64,000 nucleotides of DNA. It comes from Mechercharimyces sp. CAU 1602. Lineage in GTDB: Bacteria > Bacillota > Bacilli > Thermoactinomycetales > JANTPT01. A model generated the notes under the pieces. That model saw nothing but the letters and a program-made list of their open reading frames with translations. It made no database searches and had not been told where the DNA came from. The stretch is taken from the NCBI RefSeq assembly GCF_024753565.1, contig NZ_JANTPT010000001.1, forward strand, positions 1,445,969 to 1,509,968, written 5' to 3'. Shown one piece after another: positions 26,663-36,562 of this stretch (position 1 is the first letter of the stretch; each line of letters starts with the position of its first letter). The position numbers and the translations under genes were made by a program.

Positions 26663-27964
26663 ATGAGTCTACTCATTCAAAATGCAACCATTATAACGAT
26701 GATAAAAGAAGAAATGCCTTTTCAAGGAGATATCTTTATTGAAAATGAAGAGATTGTAGCCATTAGCCGCGGCTCATATAAACCTATCCCTTTGCATACT
26801 ACCCTAATCGATGCTACCGGCATGATTGCCCTCCCCGGTCTCATCAATACTCATCAACACTCACCTATGTCATTATTTCGCTCATATAACGATGACCTCA
26901 GATTGATGGATTGGCTACGACAAAAGATTTTGCCAGCTGAAGCTCGTATGACGGAAGAAGATATCTATTATGGCTCCTTACTTGGAATTGCAGAAATGAT
27001 TCGTTCTGGTACAACTACATTTGCCGATATGTACATTCATATGGATCAGGTAGCCGCCGCCGCTTCATTATCTGGAATTCGAGCATCCTTAACACGTGGA
27101 CTCGTCTTTAACAATGATTTACAGAGCGAGAAACGCCTTCAAGAAGGATTAGAGCTTATTCACCACTGGTCTGGAAAAGCAGATGGTCGAATCACTACTA
27201 TGCTGGGTCCGCACGCTCCCTATACCTGCGATCCCACTTCGCTAAAACGGGTGATGCAGTATGCAACGGACCTGGATGTTGCCATCCATATTCACCTAGC
27301 CGAAACCTTGGAAGAAAGCGAATGGATGCAACACCGATATAAACGCTCATCTACTCAATATCTACATCAACTCGGAATGTTAGACGGGACCCATCATCTT
27401 CTACTCGCTCACTGCGTTCACGTGAATGAAAATGAGATTCCTCTATTGACTAAGATCAAGGGAGGCATCGCTCACAATCCTATGAGTAACCTCAAACTAG
27501 GATGTGGATTTGCTCCTATCACACACTTTCGGGAACAGCACATCACTGTTGCGCTGGGAACCGATGGAGCGGGGAGCGCTTCTTCTCTTGACCTTTTTAA
27601 GGAAATGAAAATAGCTGCGGGCTTACAAAAAGCACAAGCATCAGATCCTCTTGCTGTCAGTGCCTTCGATATCCTTTCAATGGCAACCGTGAATGGGGCA
27701 CGTGTACTCGGTCTGGAACATCAAATTGGCAAGTTAGAAACAGGTAAAAAGGCAGATCTCATCCTTATTAACCTTAACCAACCCCACCTTACACCCCAGC
27801 ATGATCTCTACTCCTTACTCGCCTATGCTGCTACTGGTGCCGACGTCGATACTTCCATCGTAAATGGACAAATTCTTATGCGTGGACGAAAGTTGCAAAC
27901 GATAGATGAAGAAGGACTATTACAAGAGGTTCAGGAACGAGCACAAAGACTAGTCACTATTTAA
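26663..27964 (+). CDS. mtaD: 5-methylthioadenosine/S-adenosylhomocysteine deaminase
   Basis: Amidohydrolase, 433 residues. The metal motif NTHQHSPMSLFR near residue 60, ADMYIH, the GPHAPYTCDP block, IHLAETLEE, AHCVHV and the GTDGAGSASSLDLF metal Asp fit MTA/SAH deaminases, which convert these nucleosides to their inosyl forms during methyl-donor recycling. ATG 26663 is 9 bases from AGAGGGA; the ATG three codons earlier abuts it. Specificity within the cytosine/MTA/SAH deaminase group is inferred. Confidence 0.85.
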   Translation: MSLLIQNATIITMIKEEMPFQGDIFIENEEIVAISRGSYKPIPLHTTLIDATGMIALPGLINTHQHSPMSLFRSYNDDLRLMDWLRQKILPAEARMTEEDIYYGSLLGIAEMIRSGTTTFADMYIHMDQVAAAASLSGIRASLTRGLVFNNDLQSEKRLQEGLELIHHWSGKADGRITTMLGPHAPYTCDPTSLKRVMQYATDLDVAIHIHLAETLEESEWMQHRYKRSSTQYLHQLGMLDGTHHLLLAHCVHVNENEIPLLTKIKGGIAHNPMSNLKLGCGFAPITHFREQHITVALGTDGAGSASSLDLFKEMKIAAGLQKAQASDPLAVSAFDILSMATVNGARVLGLEHQIGKLETGKKADLILINLNQPHLTPQHDLYSLLAYAATGADVDTSIVNGQILMRGRKLQTIDEEGLLQEVQERAQRLVTI

Positions 27965-28082
27965 TGTAACGATTCGAACTGCTTAAGAAGGATAGTTAGA
28001 ACAAAGGAGAGAAGCTAATTTCACTGGGGTTATTCAATAAAGACGATGGAGTAGAATTTTCGATTATAAAGGAGGATCATTC

Positions 28083-28469
28083 ATGAAAATAAAACTAACG
28101 AGTGTTTTGGTCGATAATCAAGAGAAGGCTCTTAATTTCTATACCGGTAAACTTGGCTTTACAAAAAAACATGACATTCCCGTAGGCCAGTTCAAATGGC
28201 TAACTCTAGTATCTCCTAATGGAGCAGGGGAGATTGAGTTACTTCTTGAACCTAACGATAACCCTGCAGCCAAAACATATCAACAAGCTCTATATGAACA
28301 AGGAATACCCTTCACAACTTTTTTTGTCGAAGATGTCCAACATAAGTGCCAAAGATTAGAAAAGGCTGGAGTCAAATTTACGATAGCTCCCACAAACGAA
28401 GCCTGGGGAACTTACGCAAGATTTGATGATACTGTAGGAAACATTATTCAAATTCAAAATGAACAATAA
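28083..28469 (+). CDS. VOC (glyoxalase/bleomycin-resistance fold) protein
   Basis: 128 residues with the paired beta-alpha-beta modules of the vicinal oxygen chelate family: VLVDNQEKALNFYTGKLGF at the start and FDDTVGNIIQIQ at the end. No catalytic specificity can be assigned. ATG follows AAGGAGG at 7 bases. Monocistronic, and followed two bases later by an 18-bp perfect inverted repeat. Confidence 0.85.
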   Translation: MKIKLTSVLVDNQEKALNFYTGKLGFTKKHDIPVGQFKWLTLVSPNGAGEIELLLEPNDNPAAKTYQQALYEQGIPFTTFFVEDVQHKCQRLEKAGVKFTIAPTNEAWGTYARFDDTVGNIIQIQNEQ

Positions 28470-28470
28470 C

Positions 28471-28514
28471 ACAGGCAGGCGGACTTCTCATTATATAGAA
28501 GTCCGCCTGCCTGT
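28471..28514. repeat. 18-bp perfect inverted repeat between converging genes
   Basis: Arms 28471-28488 and 28497-28514 are exact reverse complements (ACAGGCAGGCGGACTTCT on the plus strand) with an 8-base loop. No T-run follows (ATATCTAG). It begins two bases after the VOC stop and probably ends that transcript despite the missing U-tract. Confidence 0.9.
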
Positions 28515-28607
28515 ATATCTAGCCCACTTTTTATAAAGTCAACTTTCAGATGGTGGCTACATCTGATTTCCTGATGTTACAGCTTGAGCACAGGCTTGAT
28601 CCGCCTT

Positions 28608-29579
28608 TTAATTCTTTAACCACCGCGCGGCATCTTTTGCGTGATAGGTAAGAATTAAATCAACTCCGGCTCGCTTCATTCCTGTTAGCATCTCCATAAC
28701 TACCGCTTGCTCGTCGATCCATCCGTTTTGTGCTGCTGCTTTTATCATCGAGTACTCCCCACTTACGTTATACACCGCCAGCGGAAGATCAAACTGTTGT
28801 TTCAAGCGCACAATAATATCCATATAAGCCAGTCCTGGCTTTACCATCAGCATATCGGCACCCTCGTCCACATCAGAAGCGGCTTCACGCAGTGCTTCAC
28901 GCGCATTAGCTGGATCCATCTGATACGTCCGTCGATCACCAAACTGCGGCGAGGAATCAGCCGCATCACGGAATGGCCCATAAAAAGCCGAAGCATACTT
29001 GACCGCATACGACATAATAGGAATATGACTAAATCCTTCCTCATCCAACCCCCGCCGAATCGCTGTAACAAATCCGTCCATCATATTCGAAGGTGCAATC
29101 ATATCAGCTCCTGCACGTGCCTGCGACACTGCCGTCTGTGCTAATCTCTCTAGTGAGGCATCGTTGAGGACAATCCCCTCTTCCACTACGCCACAGTGAC
29201 CATGATCAGTATATTGGCACAAACACGTATCAGCAATCACATACAATGCAGGGTGCCGTTCTTTTACTAGAGCCGTCGCCCGTTGCACGATACCAAACTC
29301 ATCATCCGCGCATTTTCCTACAGCATCCTTTTCAGACGGTACCCCAAATAAGATGATGGAGCGTATCCCTAAACCCACAATTTCGTCGATTTCTTCCTCT
29401 AATTGATCGAGCGAATAATGATATACACCTGGCATCGAAGGAATCTCTTTTTTCACCTGCTTCCCTTCTACCACAAAAAGCGGATAAATGAGATCAGTCA
29501 GTTGAAGTTCATGTTCACGCACCATTTGACGAATCGCACTATTTGCTCGTAAACGGCGGTGCCGTTTAAAATTTTCCAT
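28608..29579 (-). CDS. hemB: Delta-aminolevulinic acid dehydratase (porphobilinogen synthase)
   Basis: Condenses two 5-aminolevulinates to porphobilinogen. The zinc cysteines appear in [14 protein letters not shown], and the two Schiff-base lysines in [15 protein letters not shown] and [11 protein letters not shown]. 323 residues from ATG 29579, 8 bases after AGGAG. Last gene of hemAXCDB here. Confidence 0.97.
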   Translation of the reverse strand: MENFKRHRRLRANSAIRQMVREHELQLTDLIYPLFVVEGKQVKKEIPSMPGVYHYSLDQLEEEIDEIVGLGIRSIILFGVPSEKDAVGKCADDEFGIVQRATALVKERHPALYVIADTCLCQYTDHGHCGVVEEGIVLNDASLERLAQTAVSQARAGADMIAPSNMMDGFVTAIRRGLDEEGFSHIPIMSYAVKYASAFYGPFRDAADSSPQFGDRRTYQMDPANAREALREAASDVDEGADMLMVKPGLAYMDIIVRLKQQFDLPLAVYNVSGEYSMIKAAAQNGWIDEQAVVMEMLTGMKRAGVDLILTYHAKDAARWLKN

Positions 29580-29599
29580 CTCGAGCACTCCTCTCCTCT

Positions 29600-30400
29600 T
29601 CAGCTATTTCTTTGATACTTCGACATAGCGGCTATCAAACCATCTAAGGTTGACTCTTCCGCAACCAACTCCGCCGTCAATCCTGCTTGTTCCACAGCGG
29701 CGGCTGTAACAGGACCAATGCAGGCGAGACTCACTTGTTCCAACAACCGATCCGCCTCCCTTGTCGAGGAGCGAAGCGCATGTACAACATGATGAACGGA
29801 AGAGGGGCTGGTAAAGGTGACAATATGTAATTGACCTGTTTCTAACAAGCGAATGACCTCAGTAATATCACCAGGAGCTGGCACTGTCTCGTAAGCAATC
29901 ACATCCGTCACTTGAAAACCCGCTCCAGCTAGTTCTTCTATTAGCCAAGGTCGTGCCAACTGCGAGCGGGGGAACAGCAGGCGTTCCCCTACTTGTGCCT
30001 GTGAGGAGAGTATTTGAAACAACCCCTCTTGACGATATTCCTTCCTCGGCGCGAGGGATACTTTCCAACCCCGCTGTTCCACTGCTGCTTTTGTCTGAGG
30101 GCCTACCACAGCGATTTTAGGCCCTTCCACTTCGGTTTTCCACTTTATCCCCAGCTGCTCTAAGCGCTGTGCGAAAAAGCGAACACCATTAGAACTAGTA
30201 AAAATTAACCAATCATAGTGAGGCAACTCTTGCAAGGCATGATCGAGCGGTTCCATATTTCGTGTGGGTTTCACACAAATAGCAGGGTACGTGAAAGCCG
30301 TCCCTCCATGCGCTTCTATTTTTCCTATAAATGCTTGATTCTTCTCCTCCGGTTGTGTAACTAAAATGTGTACACCTGCGAGCGGAGATAAGGAATTCAC
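29600..30400 (-). CDS. hemD: Uroporphyrinogen-III synthase
   Basis: Closes hydroxymethylbilane with inversion of ring D. 266 residues, two-lobed HemD fold with weakly conserved but recognisable blocks ([54 protein letters not shown]). GTG start overlapping the hemC stop by 4 bases, with AAGGAG upstream; translationally coupled. Confidence 0.93.
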   Translation of the reverse strand: MNSLSPLAGVHILVTQPEEKNQAFIGKIEAHGGTAFTYPAICVKPTRNMEPLDHALQELPHYDWLIFTSSNGVRFFAQRLEQLGIKWKTEVEGPKIAVVGPQTKAAVEQRGWKVSLAPRKEYRQEGLFQILSSQAQVGERLLFPRSQLARPWLIEELAGAGFQVTDVIAYETVPAPGDITEVIRLLETGQLHIVTFTSPSSVHHVVHALRSSTREADRLLEQVSLACIGPVTAAAVEQAGLTAELVAEESTLDGLIAAMSKYQRNS

Positions 30401-31326
30401 TTGTCAAGCTCCTTACGAACATCATTTAACAATGCGCCAGCTCCTTCTTCCTTCAACTGTAACGCTAATTGCTGACCCATCTCTATCTCATCTCTCCCTA
30501 GTCGTTCACCTTTGAAGATCGTTTTCCCATCTGGTGAAGTAACCAACCCTACTAATCTAATTTGATCCCCTACCTCAACGGCATAACCTGCGATCGGTAG
30601 ATGACAGCCGCCTTCAAAAGCATGTAGAAATGCACGTTCCGCACGTACACAACGTGCTGTTGACTCATCGTTCAAGTTTTGTAATTTATCCCTCACTTCT
30701 ATATCATCCGTGCGGCATTGTATAGCGAGAGCACCTTGTCCCACTGCTGGTAACATCATATCAGTAGAGATCACTTCCTGAATCCGCTCATTCCATCCCA
30801 TCCGTCGCATTCCTGCCGCCGCTAATAAAATGGCATCAAACTGACCGTCCTCAAGCTTGGCCAACCGCGTATTGATATTTCCGCGTACCGGTTCTACCAC
30901 CACATCCGGACGCAAGGCTAATAATTGAGCTTGGCGACGCAAACTACTTGTCCCCACACGTGCTCCGCTCGGTAGTTCTTTTATCGTACGATACTTCTCA
31001 GATACCATCACATCATGAGGATCTTCACGTTTCGTAACAGCCGCAATCTGTAAACCTTCTGGCATCACACCGGGTAAGTCTTTCATACTATGGACGGCAA
31101 AATCAACACGCTTATCTAAGAGGGCTTGCTCGATCTCTTTAACAAATAAGCCCTTACCGCCCACCTTGGATAAAGTCACATGTAAAATCTTATCGCCCTT
31201 GGTGACAATTTTCTCCGTCTCCATCTGCCATGTCGATACATACGGCTTTAATTTTTCCATCACCCATTCAGTCTGTGTAAGAGCGAGTGCACTCTTACGT
31301 GTCCCTGCAATCACTGTCCGCACCAT
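30397..31326 (-). CDS. hemC: Porphobilinogen deaminase (hydroxymethylbilane synthase)
   Basis: Polymerises four porphobilinogens on a dipyrromethane cofactor bound to the Cys in FEGGCHLPIAG. The N-terminal GTRKSALALTQTEWV and the DRVDFAVHSMKDLPG-type block (KRVDFAVHSMKDLP) are diagnostic. 309 residues. Overlaps hemD by 4 bases. Confidence 0.97.
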   Translation of the reverse strand: MVRTVIAGTRKSALALTQTEWVMEKLKPYVSTWQMETEKIVTKGDKILHVTLSKVGGKGLFVKEIEQALLDKRVDFAVHSMKDLPGVMPEGLQIAAVTKREDPHDVMVSEKYRTIKELPSGARVGTSSLRRQAQLLALRPDVVVEPVRGNINTRLAKLEDGQFDAILLAAAGMRRMGWNERIQEVISTDMMLPAVGQGALAIQCRTDDIEVRDKLQNLNDESTARCVRAERAFLHAFEGGCHLPIAGYAVEVGDQIRLVGLVTSPDGKTIFKGERLGRDEIEMGQQLALQLKEEGAGALLNDVRKELDK

Positions 31327-31359
31327 GAAAACTCCTTTAAACTCTTGTTCTATTTATTA

Positions 31360-32166
31360 CTACAACCACTGATGAAACGATAAGCCCGTATTAGAAATAA
31401 AATAATTGATCCAGATCGTCATAAAAACAGCTAAATTCCACCATGCTAATTGCCGTGCAGGCCAACGATTGGAATAGCGTTGATACAGATGGAAACTATA
31501 CACCAATAATACGAGGAGCGAGCCAAATATCTTAGCATCCACCCAAAAGAGCGCCCCTAATGTCTGATATGCCCAGAGAGAACCCAGTATGAGCGCCGTC
31601 AATAAAAAAGGAACGCCAATAACAACAAGGCGATTAGAAAAAGATTGTAATTGATCCAAGCTGGGTAGTCCCCGTAGTAAATTCCACTTCTTACGCTTCA
31701 ACAGGTAGCTAACCAATAAGTATAATCCTGCAGAAACTGCAGAGAGCGAAAAAGCCGCATACGAAACAAGTGCCATCGAAACATGAACAAAAACTAGTTC
31801 AGTTAAAAGTGGACCGGAAAGTCCTGTATCGTCACTGACAAAAAAGAGACTAGACGATGCCACTGCAAACCCGATCACATTTGTCAAAAAAACGAGCAAA
31901 TCCATTTTATAAAGGGCATTGATCACTAGAGTAAAAGTGACCAACGCCCACGAATAAAAGAAGAGCGAGTCAAACGGCGTTAATACAGGGGAGGTAAACA
32001 CACGCACAGCAAAGAAACTGGCCTGCATGAACCATACCAACACGAGTAATCCCTGAGCCATTCGCTTGGAAAGAGGGTTTTTATGCATAAGATTTGCAAA
32101 TGCAAACAAGAGACTTAAAGCATAGGAATAGATAATAAAGTCAGATACCCAATGCTCTGCAAACAC
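31360..32166 (-). CDS. hemX: HemX-like membrane protein (CcsA/cytochrome c assembly family)
   Basis: 268 residues with about eight spans and the CcsA-type layout (LLTELVFVHVSMALVSYAAFSLSAVS, GSLWAYQTLGALFWVDAK). In Bacillus, HemX lowers the cellular amount of HemA. GTG start follows GAAGGGGG. It lies between hemA and hemC. Confidence 0.9.
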   Translation of the reverse strand: MFAEHWVSDFIIYSYALSLLFAFANLMHKNPLSKRMAQGLLVLVWFMQASFFAVRVFTSPVLTPFDSLFFYSWALVTFTLVINALYKMDLLVFLTNVIGFAVASSSLFFVSDDTGLSGPLLTELVFVHVSMALVSYAAFSLSAVSAGLYLLVSYLLKRKKWNLLRGLPSLDQLQSFSNRLVVIGVPFLLTALILGSLWAYQTLGALFWVDAKIFGSLLVLLVYSFHLYQRYSNRWPARQLAWWNLAVFMTIWINYFISNTGLSFHQWL

Positions 32167-32186
32167 GGTGCAAAGCCCCCTTCACA

Positions 32187-33554
32187 CTATGATCGAACCG
32201 AAACATCTTTTGAAACCCATTTTGCTTGAAAGGACACCGCAGTCGGACAACGCTTCACACTCTGCATTTGTTGTTGTTGCAGCGCTTCCACTTCATCTTC
32301 CAACGCAAACAGGTGGACAAACATATCAAGATACTCATCCCGTTTGGAATCTGCCGCTGATTCTTTAATACGCGTAATCGGGTCACGAATCATCTGATTG
32401 ATAATACTTTTCGTCTGTTTTCGGATCAATCGTTTTTCGTAATCACTCAAATCTGGTAGTTTGCGCTCAATTCGATCCATAGCTTCTTCTTGAATCGTCA
32501 GCGCTTTTCCCCGCAAAGCACTAATGACTGGCACCACGCCCAGCGTACCCATCCACTCCAAAAACTGTTCAACTTCGTCATGAATCCAAGCCTCAACCTT
32601 CTCTGCTTCCTGCCGTCGCAAACGTACATTGCTCTCCACAATATCCTTTAAGTCATCGATATCATAAAGATAAGCATTCTCCAGTTGATGCACACCCGCA
32701 TCAATATCCCGTGGCACAGCAATATCGATAAAGAAGAGTGGAAACGATCTCGTCTTTATAATGGGCTCTACCATTTCACATGTGATTACTGTGCCCGATG
32801 CACCCGTAGAACTAATTACAATATCAGCTTGCGCCAATCGCATTGGTAACTCACACAACGTCCCTGCCTCGCCTTGAAAGCGATCCGCTAAGCTCTGTGC
32901 TTTCTCCAATGTACGATTGAGAACGATCATCTGCTTGGCTCCGTTAGCCTGTAAATGTTGAGCTGTAAGTTCCCCCGTCTTTCCCGCTCCCACCAACAGC
33001 ACTGTTTTGTTGGTAAAAGTGGTAAACATCTTCTTCCCTAATTCAACTGCCGCATAGCTAACTGATACGGCGTTTTGTCCAATTTCCGTCTCTGCATGCA
33101 CACGCTTTCCGAACGTAATCGCCTGCTTAAACAAGTGATTAAAGAGCGTGCCGGTCGTCTTCTCAGCTTGTGCCGTAAAGAAAGCTGATTTCACCTGTCC
33201 TAAGATCTGTGTTTCTCCTGGAACAAGCGAATCGAGTCCACAGACAACCTGCATGAGATGGTCAACAGCCTCATCTTGCTGCTTAATGTATAGGTGATCA
33301 ATAAAATCATCGAAAGGTATGTTAAACCAGTCTGCGAGAAATGAACGCAGATAATAAGCTCCTGTGTGCAATTGATCACAGACCGCATACAACTCCATAC
33401 GATTGCACGTGCTCAATACCACACACTCCAAGACGCCCTTTTGTGCTTGCAACCGCGTGACTGCTTCGCTGATTTCATCGGCAGAAAATGCCATCCGTTC
33501 ACGAAGTTCAACAGGAGCTGTTTGATGATTGATCCCTGCTACCATGATATGCAT
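32187..33554 (-). CDS. hemA: Glutamyl-tRNA reductase
   Basis: First committed enzyme of the C5 haem pathway; reduces glutamyl-tRNA with NADPH to glutamate-1-semialdehyde. Catalytic Cys in LSTCNRMELY (about 50), NADPH motif GAGKTGELTA (about 188) and a long helical dimerisation domain. 455 residues from ATG 33554, 5-6 bases after GGGGTGA, equal to the Bacillus length. First gene of hemAXCDB. Confidence 0.97.
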   Translation of the reverse strand: MHIMVAGINHQTAPVELRERMAFSADEISEAVTRLQAQKGVLECVVLSTCNRMELYAVCDQLHTGAYYLRSFLADWFNIPFDDFIDHLYIKQQDEAVDHLMQVVCGLDSLVPGETQILGQVKSAFFTAQAEKTTGTLFNHLFKQAITFGKRVHAETEIGQNAVSVSYAAVELGKKMFTTFTNKTVLLVGAGKTGELTAQHLQANGAKQMIVLNRTLEKAQSLADRFQGEAGTLCELPMRLAQADIVISSTGASGTVITCEMVEPIIKTRSFPLFFIDIAVPRDIDAGVHQLENAYLYDIDDLKDIVESNVRLRRQEAEKVEAWIHDEVEQFLEWMGTLGVVPVISALRGKALTIQEEAMDRIERKLPDLSDYEKRLIRKQTKSIINQMIRDPITRIKESAADSKRDEYLDMFVHLFALEDEVEALQQQQMQSVKRCPTAVSFQAKWVSKDVSVRS

Positions 33555-33796
33555 CGTCTTCACCCCGATCTACCTAGGACCACTCACTAAAATCTCCATC
33601 CCATTATAACATAACTCCTTGTCCCCTAAGACTGACACTCCTGTGAACAGAATTTGAAGTTCATGCATACGATACAGGAGGTAATTGGGCTCCTATCCTC
33701 TTCTTTCTTCTGTTAAATATCCTACCCTGAACTTTCAACTTCAAACCCCAGTTCTACGCTTTCCCGTGAAAAGAAACCCCAAGAATCCTTAATATG

Positions 33797-33852
33797 AAAG
33801 GAGGCACGGGCAGGGACGGATGCACAAGCAATCCTGCCCCTATCTCAAATGA
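33797..33852 (+). promoter_or_regulatory. Unusual translation-initiation leader of the ABC binding-protein gene
   Basis: AAAGGAGG (33797-33804) lies 44 bases before the start codon at 33849. Between them a GC-rich stem GGGCAGG/CCTGCCC (33808-33814 with 33833-33839) could bring the Shine-Dalgarno to about 12 bases from the ATG. The loop holds an ATG (33820) opening a 10-codon frame (MHKQSCPYLK) whose stop overlaps the gene's ATG as ATGA. Either could set translation. The rest of 33555-33796 shows no gene, and I found no TPP-riboswitch core. Confidence 0.5.
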
Positions 33853-34859
33853 TAACAAGACCATTACGCTGGGCAATCACCCTTACTATTCTTTGTCTAC
33901 TCGCGCTTTCACTCTTTGCCTGCTCTCCCACCGATCAAGATGAAATTCAAACGATTCGAGTAGTTGAAGTGACACACTCTTTGTTTTATGCACCACAATA
34001 TATTGCTATGGAAAAAGGATTTTTTCAAGATGAGGGCATACAGATTGAGCTTCTTAATGGTGCGGGTGGAGATAAGACAATGACAACCCTTCTCTCAGGA
34101 GAGGCCGATATTATTTTAATGGGTCAGGAAGGAGCTGTCTATGTTACCGCTCGTGAAGCGAATGAGCCTATTGTCGCTTTTGCCCAACTAACCCAACGTG
34201 ACGGTAGCTTTCTTGTCGCCCGCACACAGACATCCACTTTCAATTGGAGTGATCTGCGAAATCAAACCTTATTGGGTCAACGAAAAGGCGGCATGCCACA
34301 AATGGTTAGTGAACATGTCCAACGAATAAATGGACTTCATCCACACAAAGATGTTTCCATCATCCAAAATATAGAGTTTCAACATCTAGGAACTGCCTTT
34401 GCTTCCGGTACAGGCGATTACGTACAACTATTTGAACCCATCGCCTCTCAGCTTGAAGAAGAAGGCAAAGGATATGTAGTCGCCTCCTTCGGAGAGGAGA
34501 CCCAATATCTACCGTACACTGTATATTTGAGCAAACAATCCTGGCTACAGAGCGAGCGAGAACTTGCCGTTGGCTTTACTCGAGCCCTTTATCGCGCCCA
34601 ACAATGGATGACAAAACACTCCGCTGAAGAGATAGCAGATATCGTTGCTCCTCAATTCCCTGAAACGGATCCAACCATTGTAGAAAAAGTGATCCAACGA
34701 TACAAGCTTCAAGATGTATGGGCGCCAACACCCGTCATCGAAAAAGAAGAGTATGATCATATGATTAAGATAATGAATGAAGCTGGTGAACTTCCAAAGG
34801 CGGTTCCATATGAATCTGTAACTAACTCTGAAATTGCAGAAGAAGTGATTAAAAAATAA
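33849..34859 (+). CDS. ABC transporter substrate-binding lipoprotein (NMT1/THI5-like)
   Basis: 336 residues with a lipoprotein signal (lipobox LFACSP, Cys about 25), then an NMT1/SsuA-type periplasmic binding fold: HSLFYAPQYIAMEKGFFQDE, GGDKTMTTLLSGEADI, LGQRKGGMPQM and GTGDYVQLFEP. These blocks are like those I recall for Bacillus YtlA. Relatives bind sulfonates, nitrate, pyrimidine precursors of thiamine or other small molecules; the substrate here is unknown. Followed by its ATPase and permease. Confidence 0.85.
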   Translation: MITRPLRWAITLTILCLLALSLFACSPTDQDEIQTIRVVEVTHSLFYAPQYIAMEKGFFQDEGIQIELLNGAGGDKTMTTLLSGEADIILMGQEGAVYVTAREANEPIVAFAQLTQRDGSFLVARTQTSTFNWSDLRNQTLLGQRKGGMPQMVSEHVQRINGLHPHKDVSIIQNIEFQHLGTAFASGTGDYVQLFEPIASQLEEEGKGYVVASFGEETQYLPYTVYLSKQSWLQSERELAVGFTRALYRAQQWMTKHSAEEIADIVAPQFPETDPTIVEKVIQRYKLQDVWAPTPVIEKEEYDHMIKIMNEAGELPKAVPYESVTNSEIAEEVIKK

Positions 34860-34897
34860 CTTACACTTCCTGGTACTGAAGAAAGGAGGCACCATCT

Positions 34898-35677
34898 ATG
34901 GAGAACCATGTCCCAGCACTTCAGTTAGTAAAGGTAAGCAAAACATACTTACAACGAAGCGACGTTGAACAAGCGATTGCTGGGATTAACTTTACGATTG
35001 CTCCGAGGGAGTTTGTCAGTTTAATCGGACCGAGTGGATGCGGAAAAAGTACAATCCTCTCGCTCATCGCCGGTCTCATTCAGCCAAGTTCAGGTAATAT
35101 CTTTGTCCATGGAAAGAAAGTGGCTACTCCTTCACGCTCCCTCGGCTATATGTTACAGCGTGATTGCCTCCTTCCATGGCGAACCGTCGATGAAAATATC
35201 ATGCTGGGTTTAGAAATTCGCAAACAACTTACGACCGAAAACAAAGAGCTGGCACAGCAACTGCTCCATGAGCTTGGATTAAGTCATGTGCGCTTCCGTT
35301 ATCCTGCACAACTCTCTGGAGGGATGCGTCAACGTGTAGCTCTCGTTCGTACCCTCGTTCTGCGTCCTTCCGTCCTGTTATTAGATGAACCTTTTTCTGC
35401 CGTCGATTTTCAGACGAAATGCGAATTAGAAGAGCTACTTACTGCTGTCCTCCAACAACAAGGACAGACAGCCTTACTCGTTACTCATGATCTTGAAGAA
35501 GCGCTTGCAGTCTCTGATCGTATCCTTATTATGGGTGGTCAACCTAGCCGCATAACGAAAGAAATAAACCTCCCTGACGACTTGCGCCAAACAGCTCCCT
35601 TACAAGCACGAGGACATCCTCAATTCCGTTCGCTGTTTGAAGAATTATGGCGGGAACTAAAGGGGGGAAAAGAGTGA
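34898..35677 (+). CDS. ABC transporter ATP-binding protein (SsuB/TauB/YtlC type)
   Basis: 259 residues with Walker A GPSGCGKST, Q-loop MLQRDCLLPW, signature LSGGMRQRV, Walker B LLLDEPF and H-loop VTHD. It powers the importer with the binding protein upstream and the permease downstream. ATG follows AAAGGAGG. Its stop overlaps the permease GTG. Confidence 0.92.
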   Translation: MENHVPALQLVKVSKTYLQRSDVEQAIAGINFTIAPREFVSLIGPSGCGKSTILSLIAGLIQPSSGNIFVHGKKVATPSRSLGYMLQRDCLLPWRTVDENIMLGLEIRKQLTTENKELAQQLLHELGLSHVRFRYPAQLSGGMRQRVALVRTLVLRPSVLLLDEPFSAVDFQTKCELEELLTAVLQQQGQTALLVTHDLEEALAVSDRILIMGGQPSRITKEINLPDDLRQTAPLQARGHPQFRSLFEELWRELKGGKE

Positions 35678-36495
35678 GAAAATGGCTTGCTCGTGGAGCT
35701 AAATCCCAAGAACACGGTGAATATTTACGTAAAGAGCGTCTGAAGAACATAACGGTTCATTTCATGCAGTTGCTCCTTCTCCTCACACTGATAGGCGGAT
35801 GGGAGTGGGGGGCTCGTACTCGAACCATTGATCCCTTTCTCTTTAGCAGTCCCAGTCGTATCTACTCCCTTTTCTTAGAGATGAGTGCCTCCGGGGATTT
35901 GTTTTATCATATGGGAGTTACTTCCTTAGAAACCATTACAGGCTTCATTCTCGGTACATGCGGAGGAATCTTTTTAGCTACTCTCATCTGGTGGTCTCCT
36001 TTCCTCGCGCGCGTTCTTGACCCCTATCTTGTAATCGCAAATAGCATGCCCAAAGTCGCTCTCGGACCTCTATTTATTGTTACCATGGGTGCCGGATTTC
36101 TATCGATTGTAGCAATGGCAGTCGCCATCACCATTATTATTACTACACTCGTCATCTATACCCGTTTTCAGAGTACACCCCAGCAACCTATTCAATTAGC
36201 CAAAAGTCTGGGTGCCTCCCGTCTTACCATTTTTCGTCTCATTATCTTCCCCCATGCTGTCCCCGACATGATCTCCACTTTAAAAGTAAATGTAGGTTTA
36301 GCCTGGGTAGGTGTTATAGTAGGTGAATTCCTCGTTTCTGAATCTGGATTAGGACATTTGATGATCTATGGCTTTCAGGTTTTTCATCTCAGCCTCGTCA
36401 TGCTTAGTCTCATCCTGGTTGCAATCCTGGCAACAATCATGTACCAAGCAATCGCTTGGCTAGAAAACCGCCTCCAGCACCATCAATCGAAATAA
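35674..36495 (+). CDS. ABC transporter permease (SsuC/TauC/YtlD type)
   Basis: 273 residues, about six spans, with the EAA-loop region LAKSLGASRLTIFRLIIFPHAVPDM that contacts the ATPase. GTG start overlaps the ATPase stop by 4 bases, with AAGGGGGGA upstream, indicating coupling. Third gene of the importer operon; substrate unknown. Confidence 0.9.
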   Translation: MRKWLARGAKSQEHGEYLRKERLKNITVHFMQLLLLLTLIGGWEWGARTRTIDPFLFSSPSRIYSLFLEMSASGDLFYHMGVTSLETITGFILGTCGGIFLATLIWWSPFLARVLDPYLVIANSMPKVALGPLFIVTMGAGFLSIVAMAVAITIIITTLVIYTRFQSTPQQPIQLAKSLGASRLTIFRLIIFPHAVPDMISTLKVNVGLAWVGVIVGEFLVSESGLGHLMIYGFQVFHLSLVMLSLILVAILATIMYQAIAWLENRLQHHQSK

Positions 36496-36562
36496 GTTAT
36501 ATGATAAACTAGGATAAACATTACATCGAACGATCTACTATCGAAAGGTACAGGAGGTTTCC

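Noticed and set aside
28707-29144. Plus-strand 145-codon frame inside hemB
   Set aside because: Antisense to hemB; rich in His, Arg and Cys as expected for a shadow of that gene.
33555-33640. PerR box in front of hemA
   Set aside because: TTATAAT occurs once, but there is no second half-site forming the TTATAATNATTATAA dyad.
33555-33848. Possible TPP riboswitch ahead of the NMT1-like importer
   Set aside because: Looked for the CTGAGA and ACCTGATCTGG-like core because such importers can carry thiamine precursors; neither is present.
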